NCBI GenBank assembly: GCA_963708515.1
Contig: CAVPSX010000021.1
Span: forward strand, 186,001-250,000
Source: JAPLJM01 sp963708515
GTDB lineage: Bacteria; Desulfobacterota; Syntrophia; Syntrophales; Fen-1087
DNA: 64,000 nt
Direction of reading: 5' to 3'
Part shown: one piece after another, positions 30,907 through 37,812 of the stretch
How positions within the stretch are numbered: position 1 is the first letter of the stretch
Layout of the letters: each line of letters opens with the position of its first letter
The notes under the pieces: model-generated
What the model saw: only the letters and a program-made list of their open reading frames with translations
Database searches by the model: none
What the model was told of the DNA's origin: nothing
Translations under genes and position numbers: made by a program

Positions 30907-31125
30907 TCATACCATATTTGTCGGAACGAAAAGAACCGATCCGCTGTAATAGTACTGATAGTCGGCGCTGCATTGCTTTCTTTCAAAGATCAGCATTGCC
31001 CCTCGGTCCGGAACGATCCCGCCGATGCGTTCCGGCCACAGGCCGGCGCAGGAACCCAGGATCATGGCGAAACAATAAATAGCAATAATTTCCACAAGGC
31101 GTTCTTTTCTCATCAATGCCCGCAT
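30907..31125 (-). CDS. Small putative lipoprotein
   Basis: A 72-residue product starting at MRALMRKERL with GGAGG ten bases upstream. A basic start, a hydrophobic run (LVEIIAIYCFAMILGSC) and LGSC as lipobox fit a lipoprotein signal. The mature part of about 45 residues (DRGAMLIFERKQCSADYQYY) matches no family that I know. The frame extends upstream, but the first 26 residues do not look like protein. Because it is short and isolated the call is uncertain. Confidence 0.45.
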   Translation of the reverse strand: MRALMRKERLVEIIAIYCFAMILGSCAGLWPERIGGIVPDRGAMLIFERKQCSADYQYYYSGSVLFVPTNMV

Positions 31126-31320
31126 ACCCGAAATGCCTCCCCTCCTGCCGCCGTGAAGCTTTTTGGCCTCTGGCTGCTTTATGCCACATTTTGACATCAT
31201 CATTCCGTTGTTTCTGAGTTAACTTGAGACGAGGACATCAGCGAGCCTTTGTATATTTTCTGGCGTTCATCTAAAGTCATGTTACAATACAGCCATACCG
31301 TTTATAGAAAGGAGGCAAGG

Positions 31321-31611
31321 ATGGCCGATAAAGTCGATCCCACGCAACCCCCGTCCATTCAGATCCATACGGTGGATGACATGTCGCGAGGACGGTACAG
31401 CAATTTGCTGCTGATCACCCATAGTACGGATGAGTTCCTGCTGGATTGGATCCTGAACTCGCCCAATGGTTCCCACCTGGTTTCGAGAATCGTCGTGAGT
31501 CCGGCTCATGCAAAGAGAATCATCGAGGCGCTGACGGCCAACCTGAAACAGTATGAGGATAAATTCGGACCGGTCAAGCTGATTGAACCGAATGATCATA
31601 AGTTTCACTGA
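31321..31611 (+). CDS. DUF3467 family protein
   Basis: A 96-residue cytoplasmic protein of the DUF3467 family, known by GRYSNLLLITHSTDEFLLDW and IVVSPAHAKRIIEALTANLK, then a final KFGP. Family function is not established. The ATG at 31321 follows AAAGGAGG, so the 24 upstream codons in frame are not used. It is followed after 146 bp by manC, probably as a separate unit. Confidence 0.85.
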   Translation: MADKVDPTQPPSIQIHTVDDMSRGRYSNLLLITHSTDEFLLDWILNSPNGSHLVSRIVVSPAHAKRIIEALTANLKQYEDKFGPVKLIEPNDHKFH

Positions 31612-31679
31612 TGTCATTGGGTACGGGTTGCCAAACAAATGAATTTTATTGCCAATCGTCGGGCCTTCTGTTAGGGTCA

Positions 31680-31698
31680 GCAACGGAATAACCGTTGC
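31680..31698 (+). other. Hairpin in the manC leader
   Basis: GCAACGG and CCGTTGC form a perfect 7-bp stem with a 5-nt loop, 60 bp before the manC start. There is no T-run, so it is not an obvious terminator. Confidence 0.35.
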
Positions 31699-31757
31699 GT
31701 TTACAAACCCTTTGGTAAGGTCTGCGATAAACATCACCGACAAAGGAGCGTATCCCG

Positions 31758-32828
31758 ATGTATGCCGTCATCATGGCCGGGGGCAGAGGCGCCCGGTTCT
31801 GGCCGCGGAGCCGAGAAAAGAAGCCCAAGCACCTGCTGGACATCGTCAGCGACAAAACCATCATCCGCGAAACGGTGGACCGCATCAAGCCCATGATCCC
31901 GCCGGAAAAAATGATTGTCGTCACCGGTGAGAGCCATGAGCAGGAACTGATCCGGCAACTGCCGGAGATTCCGCAGGAAAACATCATTGTCGAACCGGTG
32001 GGGCGAAACACAGCTCCCTGCATCGGTCTGGCCGCTCTGCATATTAAAAGGAAAGCGCCGGACGCCGTGATGTTGGTGTTGCCTTCGGATCATCTGATCC
32101 GCGATGAAAATCAGTTCCGTAAGATCCTGAATACAGCAGCGACCGTGGCGCGGCGCGGGGATTATCTTGTGACCGTCGGCATCCGGCCGACGGGACCGGA
32201 GACCGGCTATGGCTACATTGAACAGGGGCGCGAACGGGACGCCATTGAGGGTGAGAAGGTCTATAATGTCCGCTCCGTCCGCGAAAAGCCGGACCTGGCG
32301 CAGGCGCGGACGCTGCTGGATCAGGGCGGTTTTTCCTGGAACAGCGGCATGTTTATCTGGAGGGTTTCCGCAATCCTGAAGGCCCTGGCGCAGTGGTTGC
32401 CCGATTTGTACGAAGGCCTGCTGCAGATCGAAGCGGCCCTGGGAACGGTGCGCGAAGCCGCCGTGGTCGAGCAGGTTTATCGACAGGCCCGATCCGTTTC
32501 CATCGATTACGGCGTCATGGAGAAGGCGCGCAACACCCTTGTAATTCCCGGCGATTTCGGCTGGTCCGACGTGGGAAGCTGGGACACGCTGTGGGAGGTC
32601 TCACCACACGATGAACAGGGAAACGCCGTTCGCGGCGAGGCTCTCGCCATCGACAGCCGCAACTGCCTCGTCCACAGCCCCGGAAAAACAGTGGCCCTGG
32701 TGGGTGTCGAGGACCTGATCATCGTTGAAAGCGGCGACGCACTGCTGGTCTGCAAGCGGGGCTGTTCCCAGGATGTCCGAAAAGTGGTGGACCGGCTCGA
32801 AAGAGAACAGAAGAACGAGTACCTCTGA
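31758..32828 (+). CDS. manC: Mannose-1-phosphate guanylyltransferase
   Basis: Makes GDP-mannose from mannose-1-phosphate and GTP for polysaccharides. The nucleotidyltransferase signature GGRGARFWPRSREKKPKHL opens the protein; VEPVGRNTAPCIGLAA and the metal-binding VLPSDHLI follow, then FSWNSGMFIWR and DFGWSDVGSWDTL. At 356 residues only the GT domain is present, without the isomerase cupin domain of bifunctional forms. AAAGGAG lies upstream of the start. Confidence 0.93.
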   Translation: MYAVIMAGGRGARFWPRSREKKPKHLLDIVSDKTIIRETVDRIKPMIPPEKMIVVTGESHEQELIRQLPEIPQENIIVEPVGRNTAPCIGLAALHIKRKAPDAVMLVLPSDHLIRDENQFRKILNTAATVARRGDYLVTVGIRPTGPETGYGYIEQGRERDAIEGEKVYNVRSVREKPDLAQARTLLDQGGFSWNSGMFIWRVSAILKALAQWLPDLYEGLLQIEAALGTVREAAVVEQVYRQARSVSIDYGVMEKARNTLVIPGDFGWSDVGSWDTLWEVSPHDEQGNAVRGEALAIDSRNCLVHSPGKTVALVGVEDLIIVESGDALLVCKRGCSQDVRKVVDRLEREQKNEYL

Positions 32829-32861
32829 TGCTTCTGCAAAGAAAAGAAGGGAGCCGGATTT

Positions 32862-33754
32862 GTGAATCAGCAACGTATCTCAGGGTCCGGCTACCTGTTT
32901 GCCGCCCTGGCAGCCGTCCTCTGGGCCTCATCCGGCACGGCGGCAAAATTCCTCTTCAACAGCGGCCTGACTGCCTTCGAACTGGTGCAGATGCGGACAA
33001 CGCTGGCGACCGGCATCCTTTTTTGCTGGCTCGTGCTGCGCAACCGTTCGCTGCTGGCCATTGAACGGCGCGACCTGCCCTACTTCGTCACGCTCGGTAT
33101 CGGGCTTGCCACGGTCCAGTTCACCTATTTATTTGCCATCAGCAAGATCCAGGTGGCTGCGGCCATCCTGATCCAGTATCAGGCGCCCATTTTTGTCGCC
33201 CTGCATACGCTTCTCGTCTTGCGCGTGAAGCTCCCCCCGTTGTATTTGCCGCCATGGCCGGCTCGCTTTTCGGCTGCTATCTTGTCGTAGGGGGATACAG
33301 TTTGGACCTGCTGCACATGAACCGCGCAGGGGTGCTTGTGGCCTTCAGTTCGGCCGTCACCTTTGCCTGGTACACCGTGCGGTGTGAGTACGGCATGAGG
33401 CGCTACGCCCCCTGGACCGTGGTCTTTTACGGCCTGCTGTTTGCCGCCATCATCTGGAATATCCTTCACCCGCCGCTTGCTGCATTCCTGCGCCCGTCGG
33501 GATTCGCGCAGTGGTGGTGGGTCCTGTTCATTGCCTTCTTCGGCACAGTGCTGGCGTTTGTCTGCTACAGCGAGGGCATCAACCGCATCGGCGCCGCGCG
33601 GGCCAGTATCACGGCCACACTGGAGCCGATCACAGCCGGATTTATTGCCTGGCTTCTGCTGGCGGAGACGATGGAAGTCTGGCAACTCTTCGGCGCCGTC
33701 CTCGTCATCGCCTCGGTTGTGCTTTTGCAGATCAAGGGAAGAGACAGGCCTTGA
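32862..33754 (+). pseudogene. EamA/DMT-family transporter interrupted by a -1 frameshift
   Basis: A ten-helix drug/metabolite-type permease split in two frames. 32862-33240 encodes helices 1-4 (SGYLFAALAAVLWASSGTAA, QVAAAILIQYQAPIFVALHT); from about 33241 the second frame continues without loss (VVFAAMAGSLFGCYLVVGG to IASVVLLQI). The break is in a run of six C (33233-33238): one more C joins both frames into a normal 298-residue protein. The start is GTG 32862 with AAGGGAG upstream. It may be a sequencing slip or a true inactivating or phase-variable mutation. Substrate unknown. Confidence 0.85.
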
Positions 33755-33759
33755 ACATT

Positions 33760-34071
33760 TCAGTTAAGATTCACAGGCTTTCCCGAGGGGTTAATGCCGC
33801 CTTTCGTCAAGGCCTGTATGATTTTCAACGGGGTCGTTTTTTCGTCATCGTAGGTTACAACCAGGACGTCCGCCTTTGGCGTATCGAACTTAAAAACGCC
33901 TTCTGTCTTTTTGAGGATAGAACCTATCCTCGCCCGTGTATTTCAGGCATTGCATTCGGAAACGGTCAACTGCACGGCCTTTTCCGCAGCCAGTAACGTT
34001 TGCTGAGCACTCGGGAACCACACAAGAAGGCTAAAAAACAGGATGCTCAAAACGATCGTCATTTTTTTCAT
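33760..34071 (-). CDS. Predicted selenoprotein: periplasmic HMA-domain (MerP-like) protein with CxxU motif
   Basis: A 103-residue product when the in-frame TGA at 33945-33943 is read as selenocysteine (residue 43). A signal peptide comes first (MTIVLSILFFSLLVWF, cleavage near LLAA). The mature part has the heavy-metal-associated beta-alpha-beta-beta-alpha-beta order: VQLTVSEC, NTRARIGSILKKTEG, VFKFDTPKADVLVVTYDD, TPLKIIQALTKGG. The metal-binding motif reads C-N-A-UGA, so the UGA stands exactly where HMA domains have the second Cys of CxxC. A perfect hairpin with a GUU loop begins 11 nt after UGA (separate entry). AAGGAG precedes the ATG. It is convergent with the EamA gene. The alternative is a nonsense-mutated HMA gene. 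Confidence 0.75.
33913..33931 (-). promoter_or_regulatory. Candidate bacterial SECIS element
   Basis: On the minus strand GAGGATAG-GTT-CTATCCTC, a perfect 8-bp stem with a three-base loop starting with G. The loop is 20 nt downstream of the in-frame UGA, inside the 16-37 nt window I recall for bacterial SECIS elements, whose loop carries a G in its first two bases. It lies inside the reading frame as such elements must. Confidence 0.7.
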
Positions 34072-34217
34072 GACCCACTCCTTCATGTTTCGAATTATTG
34101 CCATGATTTAAGCACAAACGTTGCAAAAATCCAGATAAAATTTTATAAGTGCCTTTAACGGAATAATGATTGCGATAAAGACCCTAAGGCCCAATAAAAG
34201 AAAGGTTTTGTGTTTGC

Positions 34218-34814
34218 ATGGGACTTGAGCTATCCGCGCCGCTCATCCTGGCTTCCGCTTCCCCGAGACGCGTTGAACTCCTACGACTGCTGGGGCTTGA
34301 TTTTGCGATTATGCCCAGCGGGGCCGATGAAACCTTCCGGCCGGACGAAGCGCCGGCGGCGCACGTCTTGAGGTTGTCGGCGGACAAAGCGGGTCTCATT
34401 GCGGCCAGGCATCCCGGCAGTTGGGTCCTGGGGGCCGACACGATCGTCGTGATCGACGGAGTGGTGCTCGGCAAGCCGGCGGACCCGCAAGAGGCGCGGC
34501 AGATGCTGGGCAAGCTCAGCGCCCGCGCCCACACGGTCTATACGGGCTTTACCCTTGTCCGGCAGGCAGCGCAGATCGCCGTCAGCGAGGGTATTGCCTC
34601 AACGGTCATTTTCAGGGCGATTACCCCGGACGAAATGGCCTGGTATGTGAATTTCCCCGAGCCTTATGACAAGGCCGGAGCTTATGCCGTGCAGGGCATG
34701 GGCGCCTTTTTCATCAAGGAAATCCGGGGATCCTATACAAATGTGATGGGACTTCCGCTTTGCGAAGTCGTGGATGTGCTTAAAAATGTCGGGGCGGTTA
34801 AATTCACGGCATGA
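34218..34814 (+). CDS. maf: Maf-family nucleotide pyrophosphatase
   Basis: Hydrolyses dTTP/UTP or modified nucleotides (house-cleaning; some members affect septation). Motifs: ILASASPRRVELLRLLGL at the N-terminus, GADTIVVIDGVVLGKP with the catalytic Asp, HTVYTGFTLV and YDKAGAYAVQGMGAFFI, then SYTNVMGLPL. At 198 residues it is complete. YDKAGAYAVQG resembles the dTTP/UTP-specific subgroup. yggS begins 28 bp later. Confidence 0.94.
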   Translation: MGLELSAPLILASASPRRVELLRLLGLDFAIMPSGADETFRPDEAPAAHVLRLSADKAGLIAARHPGSWVLGADTIVVIDGVVLGKPADPQEARQMLGKLSARAHTVYTGFTLVRQAAQIAVSEGIASTVIFRAITPDEMAWYVNFPEPYDKAGAYAVQGMGAFFIKEIRGSYTNVMGLPLCEVVDVLKNVGAVKFTA

Positions 34815-34842
34815 GAAAAGAGACAGAGGGTAATTTCGGGCC

Positions 34843-35538
34843 ATGAGCGCTCTCATCAAGGAACAGATTGATATGGTCCGGCAGCGCATTGCCGAAGCAG
34901 CGCGAAGGTCAGGAAGACCGGCGTCGGCCGTGCGGCTCATGGCGGTGACCAAGAGCGTGGACGACCGGCGGATCCTGCAGGCCATTGACGCCGGCGTGGA
35001 CATGATCGGGGAAAATTATGTCCAGGAAGCCCGGCGCAAGATCGAGCTGATGGGAAAATCCGTGGCGTGGCACCTGATCGGCCATCTGCAGACCAACAAG
35101 GCCAAGTATGCCGTCCGCCTGTTCGACATGATCCATTCGCTGGACCGCATCGAGCTCGCCCGCGAACTGGACCGGCGCTCCCGCATGGCGGGCGTCGTCA
35201 CGAAGACGCTCGTAGAGGTCAATATCAGCGGAGAGCAGACCAAGCGCGGCATTCCTCTTGAGTACGCGTTGCCGCTGATCCGCGAGGTTTCCACTCTGGG
35301 AAATATCTCCGTTCAGGGGCTCATGACAATGCCCCCGTGGTTTGACGACCCGCAGGACGCCCGGCCATTCTTCAGAACCCTTCGGCAGCTTGGAGAGCGA
35401 GTTGCGGCGGAAAATCTTCCGCGCGTCCAGATGCGGGAGCTTTCCATGGGCATGTCCCAGGACTTCGAGGTGGCCGTGGAAGAAGGGGCCACGATCGTGC
35501 GCATCGGACGGAGCATTTTCGGCGAACGGCCGCGATAA
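34843..35538 (+). CDS. YggS/PROSC-type PLP-binding protein
   Basis: PLP homeostasis protein with a single alanine-racemase-like barrel. The PLP Lys is in LMAVTKSVDD; IGENYVQEARRK and WHLIGHLQTNKAKYAV are the family hallmarks, followed by LVEVNISGEQTKRGI, GLMTMPPW and ELSMGMSQDFEVAVEEGATI. At 231 residues it has the usual length. It pairs with maf in a two-gene unit. Confidence 0.95.
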   Translation: MSALIKEQIDMVRQRIAEAARRSGRPASAVRLMAVTKSVDDRRILQAIDAGVDMIGENYVQEARRKIELMGKSVAWHLIGHLQTNKAKYAVRLFDMIHSLDRIELARELDRRSRMAGVVTKTLVEVNISGEQTKRGIPLEYALPLIREVSTLGNISVQGLMTMPPWFDDPQDARPFFRTLRQLGERVAAENLPRVQMRELSMGMSQDFEVAVEEGATIVRIGRSIFGERPR

Positions 35539-35613
35539 GGGACCGCCCCGCATCCGTTCGGCATAGGGTCTTTGTTATCATCATCATGATCATACACACG
35601 CCCCAGCACAATT

Positions 35614-35644
35614 TTGTTTATTTATGCGCAAAAGGATGTATAAT
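35614..35644 (+). promoter_or_regulatory. Candidate promoter of the storage-lipid gene cluster
   Basis: A perfect TATAAT (35639-35644) preceded directly by TG, with TTGTTT (35614-35619) as the best -35 at a long 19-bp spacing. It lies 45 bp before the alcohol dehydrogenase start, so the leader would be under 40 nt. Confidence 0.45.
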
Positions 35645-35688
35645 GCGCCCTCCGTTTGATTTCAACCGTCCAAGGAGGAACACAGACC

Positions 35689-37530
35689 ATGCTTCCGGAA
35701 TATTTTGAATTTACCCTTCCCACCAAACTGATTTACGGAATCGGAATTCTCGGCAAGCTTGAGAATGCCCTCAAACCCTTCGGTAAGCGCAGGGCCATTC
35801 TCGTAACCGATGCAATCCTCGTGAAGGCAGGGCCTGTGGATAAAGTCAGGGAGGGCTTTCAGGGCAGCAACATTTCCATTGTCTGCGTCTATGATAAGGT
35901 CCCACCCAATTCGACGATCAAGACCGTGGAGGGCTGCGCCCGTCTTGCCAGGAAAAACGGCTGCAACATGATCATCGCGGTCGGCGGCGGCAGCGTCATT
36001 GATACGGCCAAAGTCGCCAACATCCTGATCGTGAAAGGCGGCCGCGTCCATGACCATATGGGCGCCTACCTTCTGGACAAGGGCGAATCGCTGCTGCCGA
36101 CCATCTTCATCCCCACGACGGCCGGCACGGGCTCCGAGGTGACCAAGGTTGCCGTCATTGCCGATCCCGATCATGACGTGAAGCTTCCCTTTGCCGAAGA
36201 TCAGTTCCTGCCGAATCTGGCCATTCTCGACCCAGAGGTGACGCTGTCCATGCCGCCCAGGCTGACCGCTGCGACCGGCATGGATGCCCTGACGCATGCG
36301 ATTGAGGCCTATGTGGATAAGGAATGGTCACCGGCTGCCGATGCACTGGCCCTGCATGCCATCAAACTCATCAGCAACAATATCCTGCTGGCGTGCGCGC
36401 GCCCGGACAACCTGCAGGCCCGGGGGGCCATGCTGATCGGAAGCTTCCTGGCAGGCGTCGCTTTTTCTCATTCCATGGTGGGCATGGCGCACGGGATTTC
36501 CCATGCCCTGGGCGGCGTCTATCATATACCGCACGGACTTGCCAATGCCATCGTCCTTCCGGAGGTCATGGAGTGCAACCTCGAATCCCGGCCGGACCGA
36601 TTTGCCGACATTGCCGTCGCCCTTGGCGTCACTTTCCCCCAAATCGTAACGGAAAGCCAGAACCTGCTGAAATCGGATTCGATGGACATCGCTTCAAGGC
36701 TGTTTAAAAAAATGGATTTTACCTATCTGCGCGACAAGTTTGTCGACGCCTCGTCCTGGCTGCGAACAACGGCGGCGGACGCTTTCGGAAATCTCGGATT
36801 CATTGACCAGTGGTTCCGGCTCCAGGCTGCCAAGGCAGGTGTCGAGAAGATCCGCATCCTTAACCGGCAACTGGCCTATTTGACCAAAATGCCGCTGAAC
36901 CTGGTGCAGGCGGGCGTTAAGGACGAGCTTGCAAAACTCGATCAGGTCGTCACGACGGCCATGGAAGACGGCGCCATGCTTTACAATCCCGTGGAGCCGA
37001 CGCGCGAGATGGTCGCCGGGATTGTCAGGAAAATATACGATGCGGACTCAAAACCGCTTCCCGTTGCGGAGGAAGACCTTCGCCCCCAGGACACAAGGCT
37101 TGGAGATGGTGAAATGACGAATGTATTCAAAGACTCCGAGATGTGCTACGATGTCCTGGCCGGATTTTACGAGCAGCTTAAAGACGACCCGGAGATCGGC
37201 CCTGCATTGTCGGATACGGATCTGTGCATTCAGTTCATCTATAAAAATCCTTCGGCCACGATTACGATCGATGCGACGGGGGACGAAATTGTCGTTCACC
37301 GGGGCGTTTTTGCCGGAACGCCAGAAGTTACCATGACCATGAATGCGGATTTTGCACATAAATTCTGGCACGGCAAGGCAAATCTGATCACAGCACTGAC
37401 CCGCAGGCAGGTCGTGGCCAGGGGAAACGTGCCGAAGACCGTCAAGCTGCTGCCGATCCTGAAGCCGGCCTATGCGAAGTATCCCCAGTTCCTGAAAGCA
37501 AAGGGACTGGGACATCTCGACCTGTCATAG
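35689..37530 (+). CDS. Iron-containing alcohol dehydrogenase fused to an SCP2 sterol-carrier domain
   Basis: 613 residues. Residues 1 to about 410 are a group III alcohol dehydrogenase: NAD-binding VGGGSVIDTAK (98-108) and all four metal ligands Asp199, His203, His268 and His282, with the same spacing as FucO. About 330-410 is a variable helical stretch. Residues about 480-610 are an SCP2 domain (ATITIDATGDEIVVHRGV, FAHKFWHGKANLITAL), a fold with a tunnel for acyl lipids. The fusion suggests an enzyme acting on long-chain aldehydes or alcohols held by its own carrier. AAGGAGG precedes ATG 35689. It is the first gene of a cluster with acyl reductase, wax synthase and phasin. Direction and cofactor cannot be read. 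Confidence 0.88.
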   Translation: MLPEYFEFTLPTKLIYGIGILGKLENALKPFGKRRAILVTDAILVKAGPVDKVREGFQGSNISIVCVYDKVPPNSTIKTVEGCARLARKNGCNMIIAVGGGSVIDTAKVANILIVKGGRVHDHMGAYLLDKGESLLPTIFIPTTAGTGSEVTKVAVIADPDHDVKLPFAEDQFLPNLAILDPEVTLSMPPRLTAATGMDALTHAIEAYVDKEWSPAADALALHAIKLISNNILLACARPDNLQARGAMLIGSFLAGVAFSHSMVGMAHGISHALGGVYHIPHGLANAIVLPEVMECNLESRPDRFADIAVALGVTFPQIVTESQNLLKSDSMDIASRLFKKMDFTYLRDKFVDASSWLRTTAADAFGNLGFIDQWFRLQAAKAGVEKIRILNRQLAYLTKMPLNLVQAGVKDELAKLDQVVTTAMEDGAMLYNPVEPTREMVAGIVRKIYDADSKPLPVAEEDLRPQDTRLGDGEMTNVFKDSEMCYDVLAGFYEQLKDDPEIGPALSDTDLCIQFIYKNPSATITIDATGDEIVVHRGVFAGTPEVTMTMNADFAHKFWHGKANLITALTRRQVVARGNVPKTVKLLPILKPAYAKYPQFLKAKGLGHLDLS

Positions 37531-37553
37531 CATCCGGCAGAGGGCGGCGTCCG

Positions 37554-37802
37554 ATGTCTGCAAATAACACTAAAGTGGCCGGAAATGTGCCCGGAAAGTT
37601 TTATATCACGGAATTATGTATCGGCTGCACGCTATGCCACGAAACAGCGCCCGGTCATTTCCGGGCAAATGATCAGGAGGGGTATTGCTACATTTTCAAA
37701 CAGCCGGAAACACCGGAAGAAGAAAGGTTGTGCTCCGAGACAAAAAAAACATGTCCGATGGACGCCATTCGGGACGACGGACTGGAATTATTGAATCCAT
37801 AA
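37554..37802 (+). CDS. Single-cluster ferredoxin
   Basis: An 82-residue small iron-sulfur protein. CIGCTLC plus the distant CPMDAI supplies four Cys for one [4Fe-4S] cluster; the second cluster of 2[4Fe-4S] ferredoxins is absent, as in Fer4_13-type proteins. It lies 23 bp after the dehydrogenase and 10 bp before the reductase-like gene, so it most likely passes electrons to or from one of these. Which reaction needs it is not clear, since known acyl-ACP reductases use NADPH. Confidence 0.88.
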   Translation: MSANNTKVAGNVPGKFYITELCIGCTLCHETAPGHFRANDQEGYCYIFKQPETPEEERLCSETKKTCPMDAIRDDGLELLNP

Positions 37803-37812
37803 AGGGGGCCGT

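Noticed and set aside
30718..31320. tRNA-Lys as an integration site of a mobile element
   Set aside because: No integrase gene and no second copy of the tRNA 3' end were seen downstream in the window.
33254..33754. Independent 166-residue membrane protein
   Set aside because: It lacks the first helices and continues the EamA protein of 32862-33240 in another frame.
33943..33945. Simple nonsense mutation in a dead HMA gene
   Set aside because: Considered, but the stop falls precisely on the second metal-binding Cys, the rest of the frame is intact and a SECIS-like hairpin follows at the right distance, so selenocysteine is preferred.
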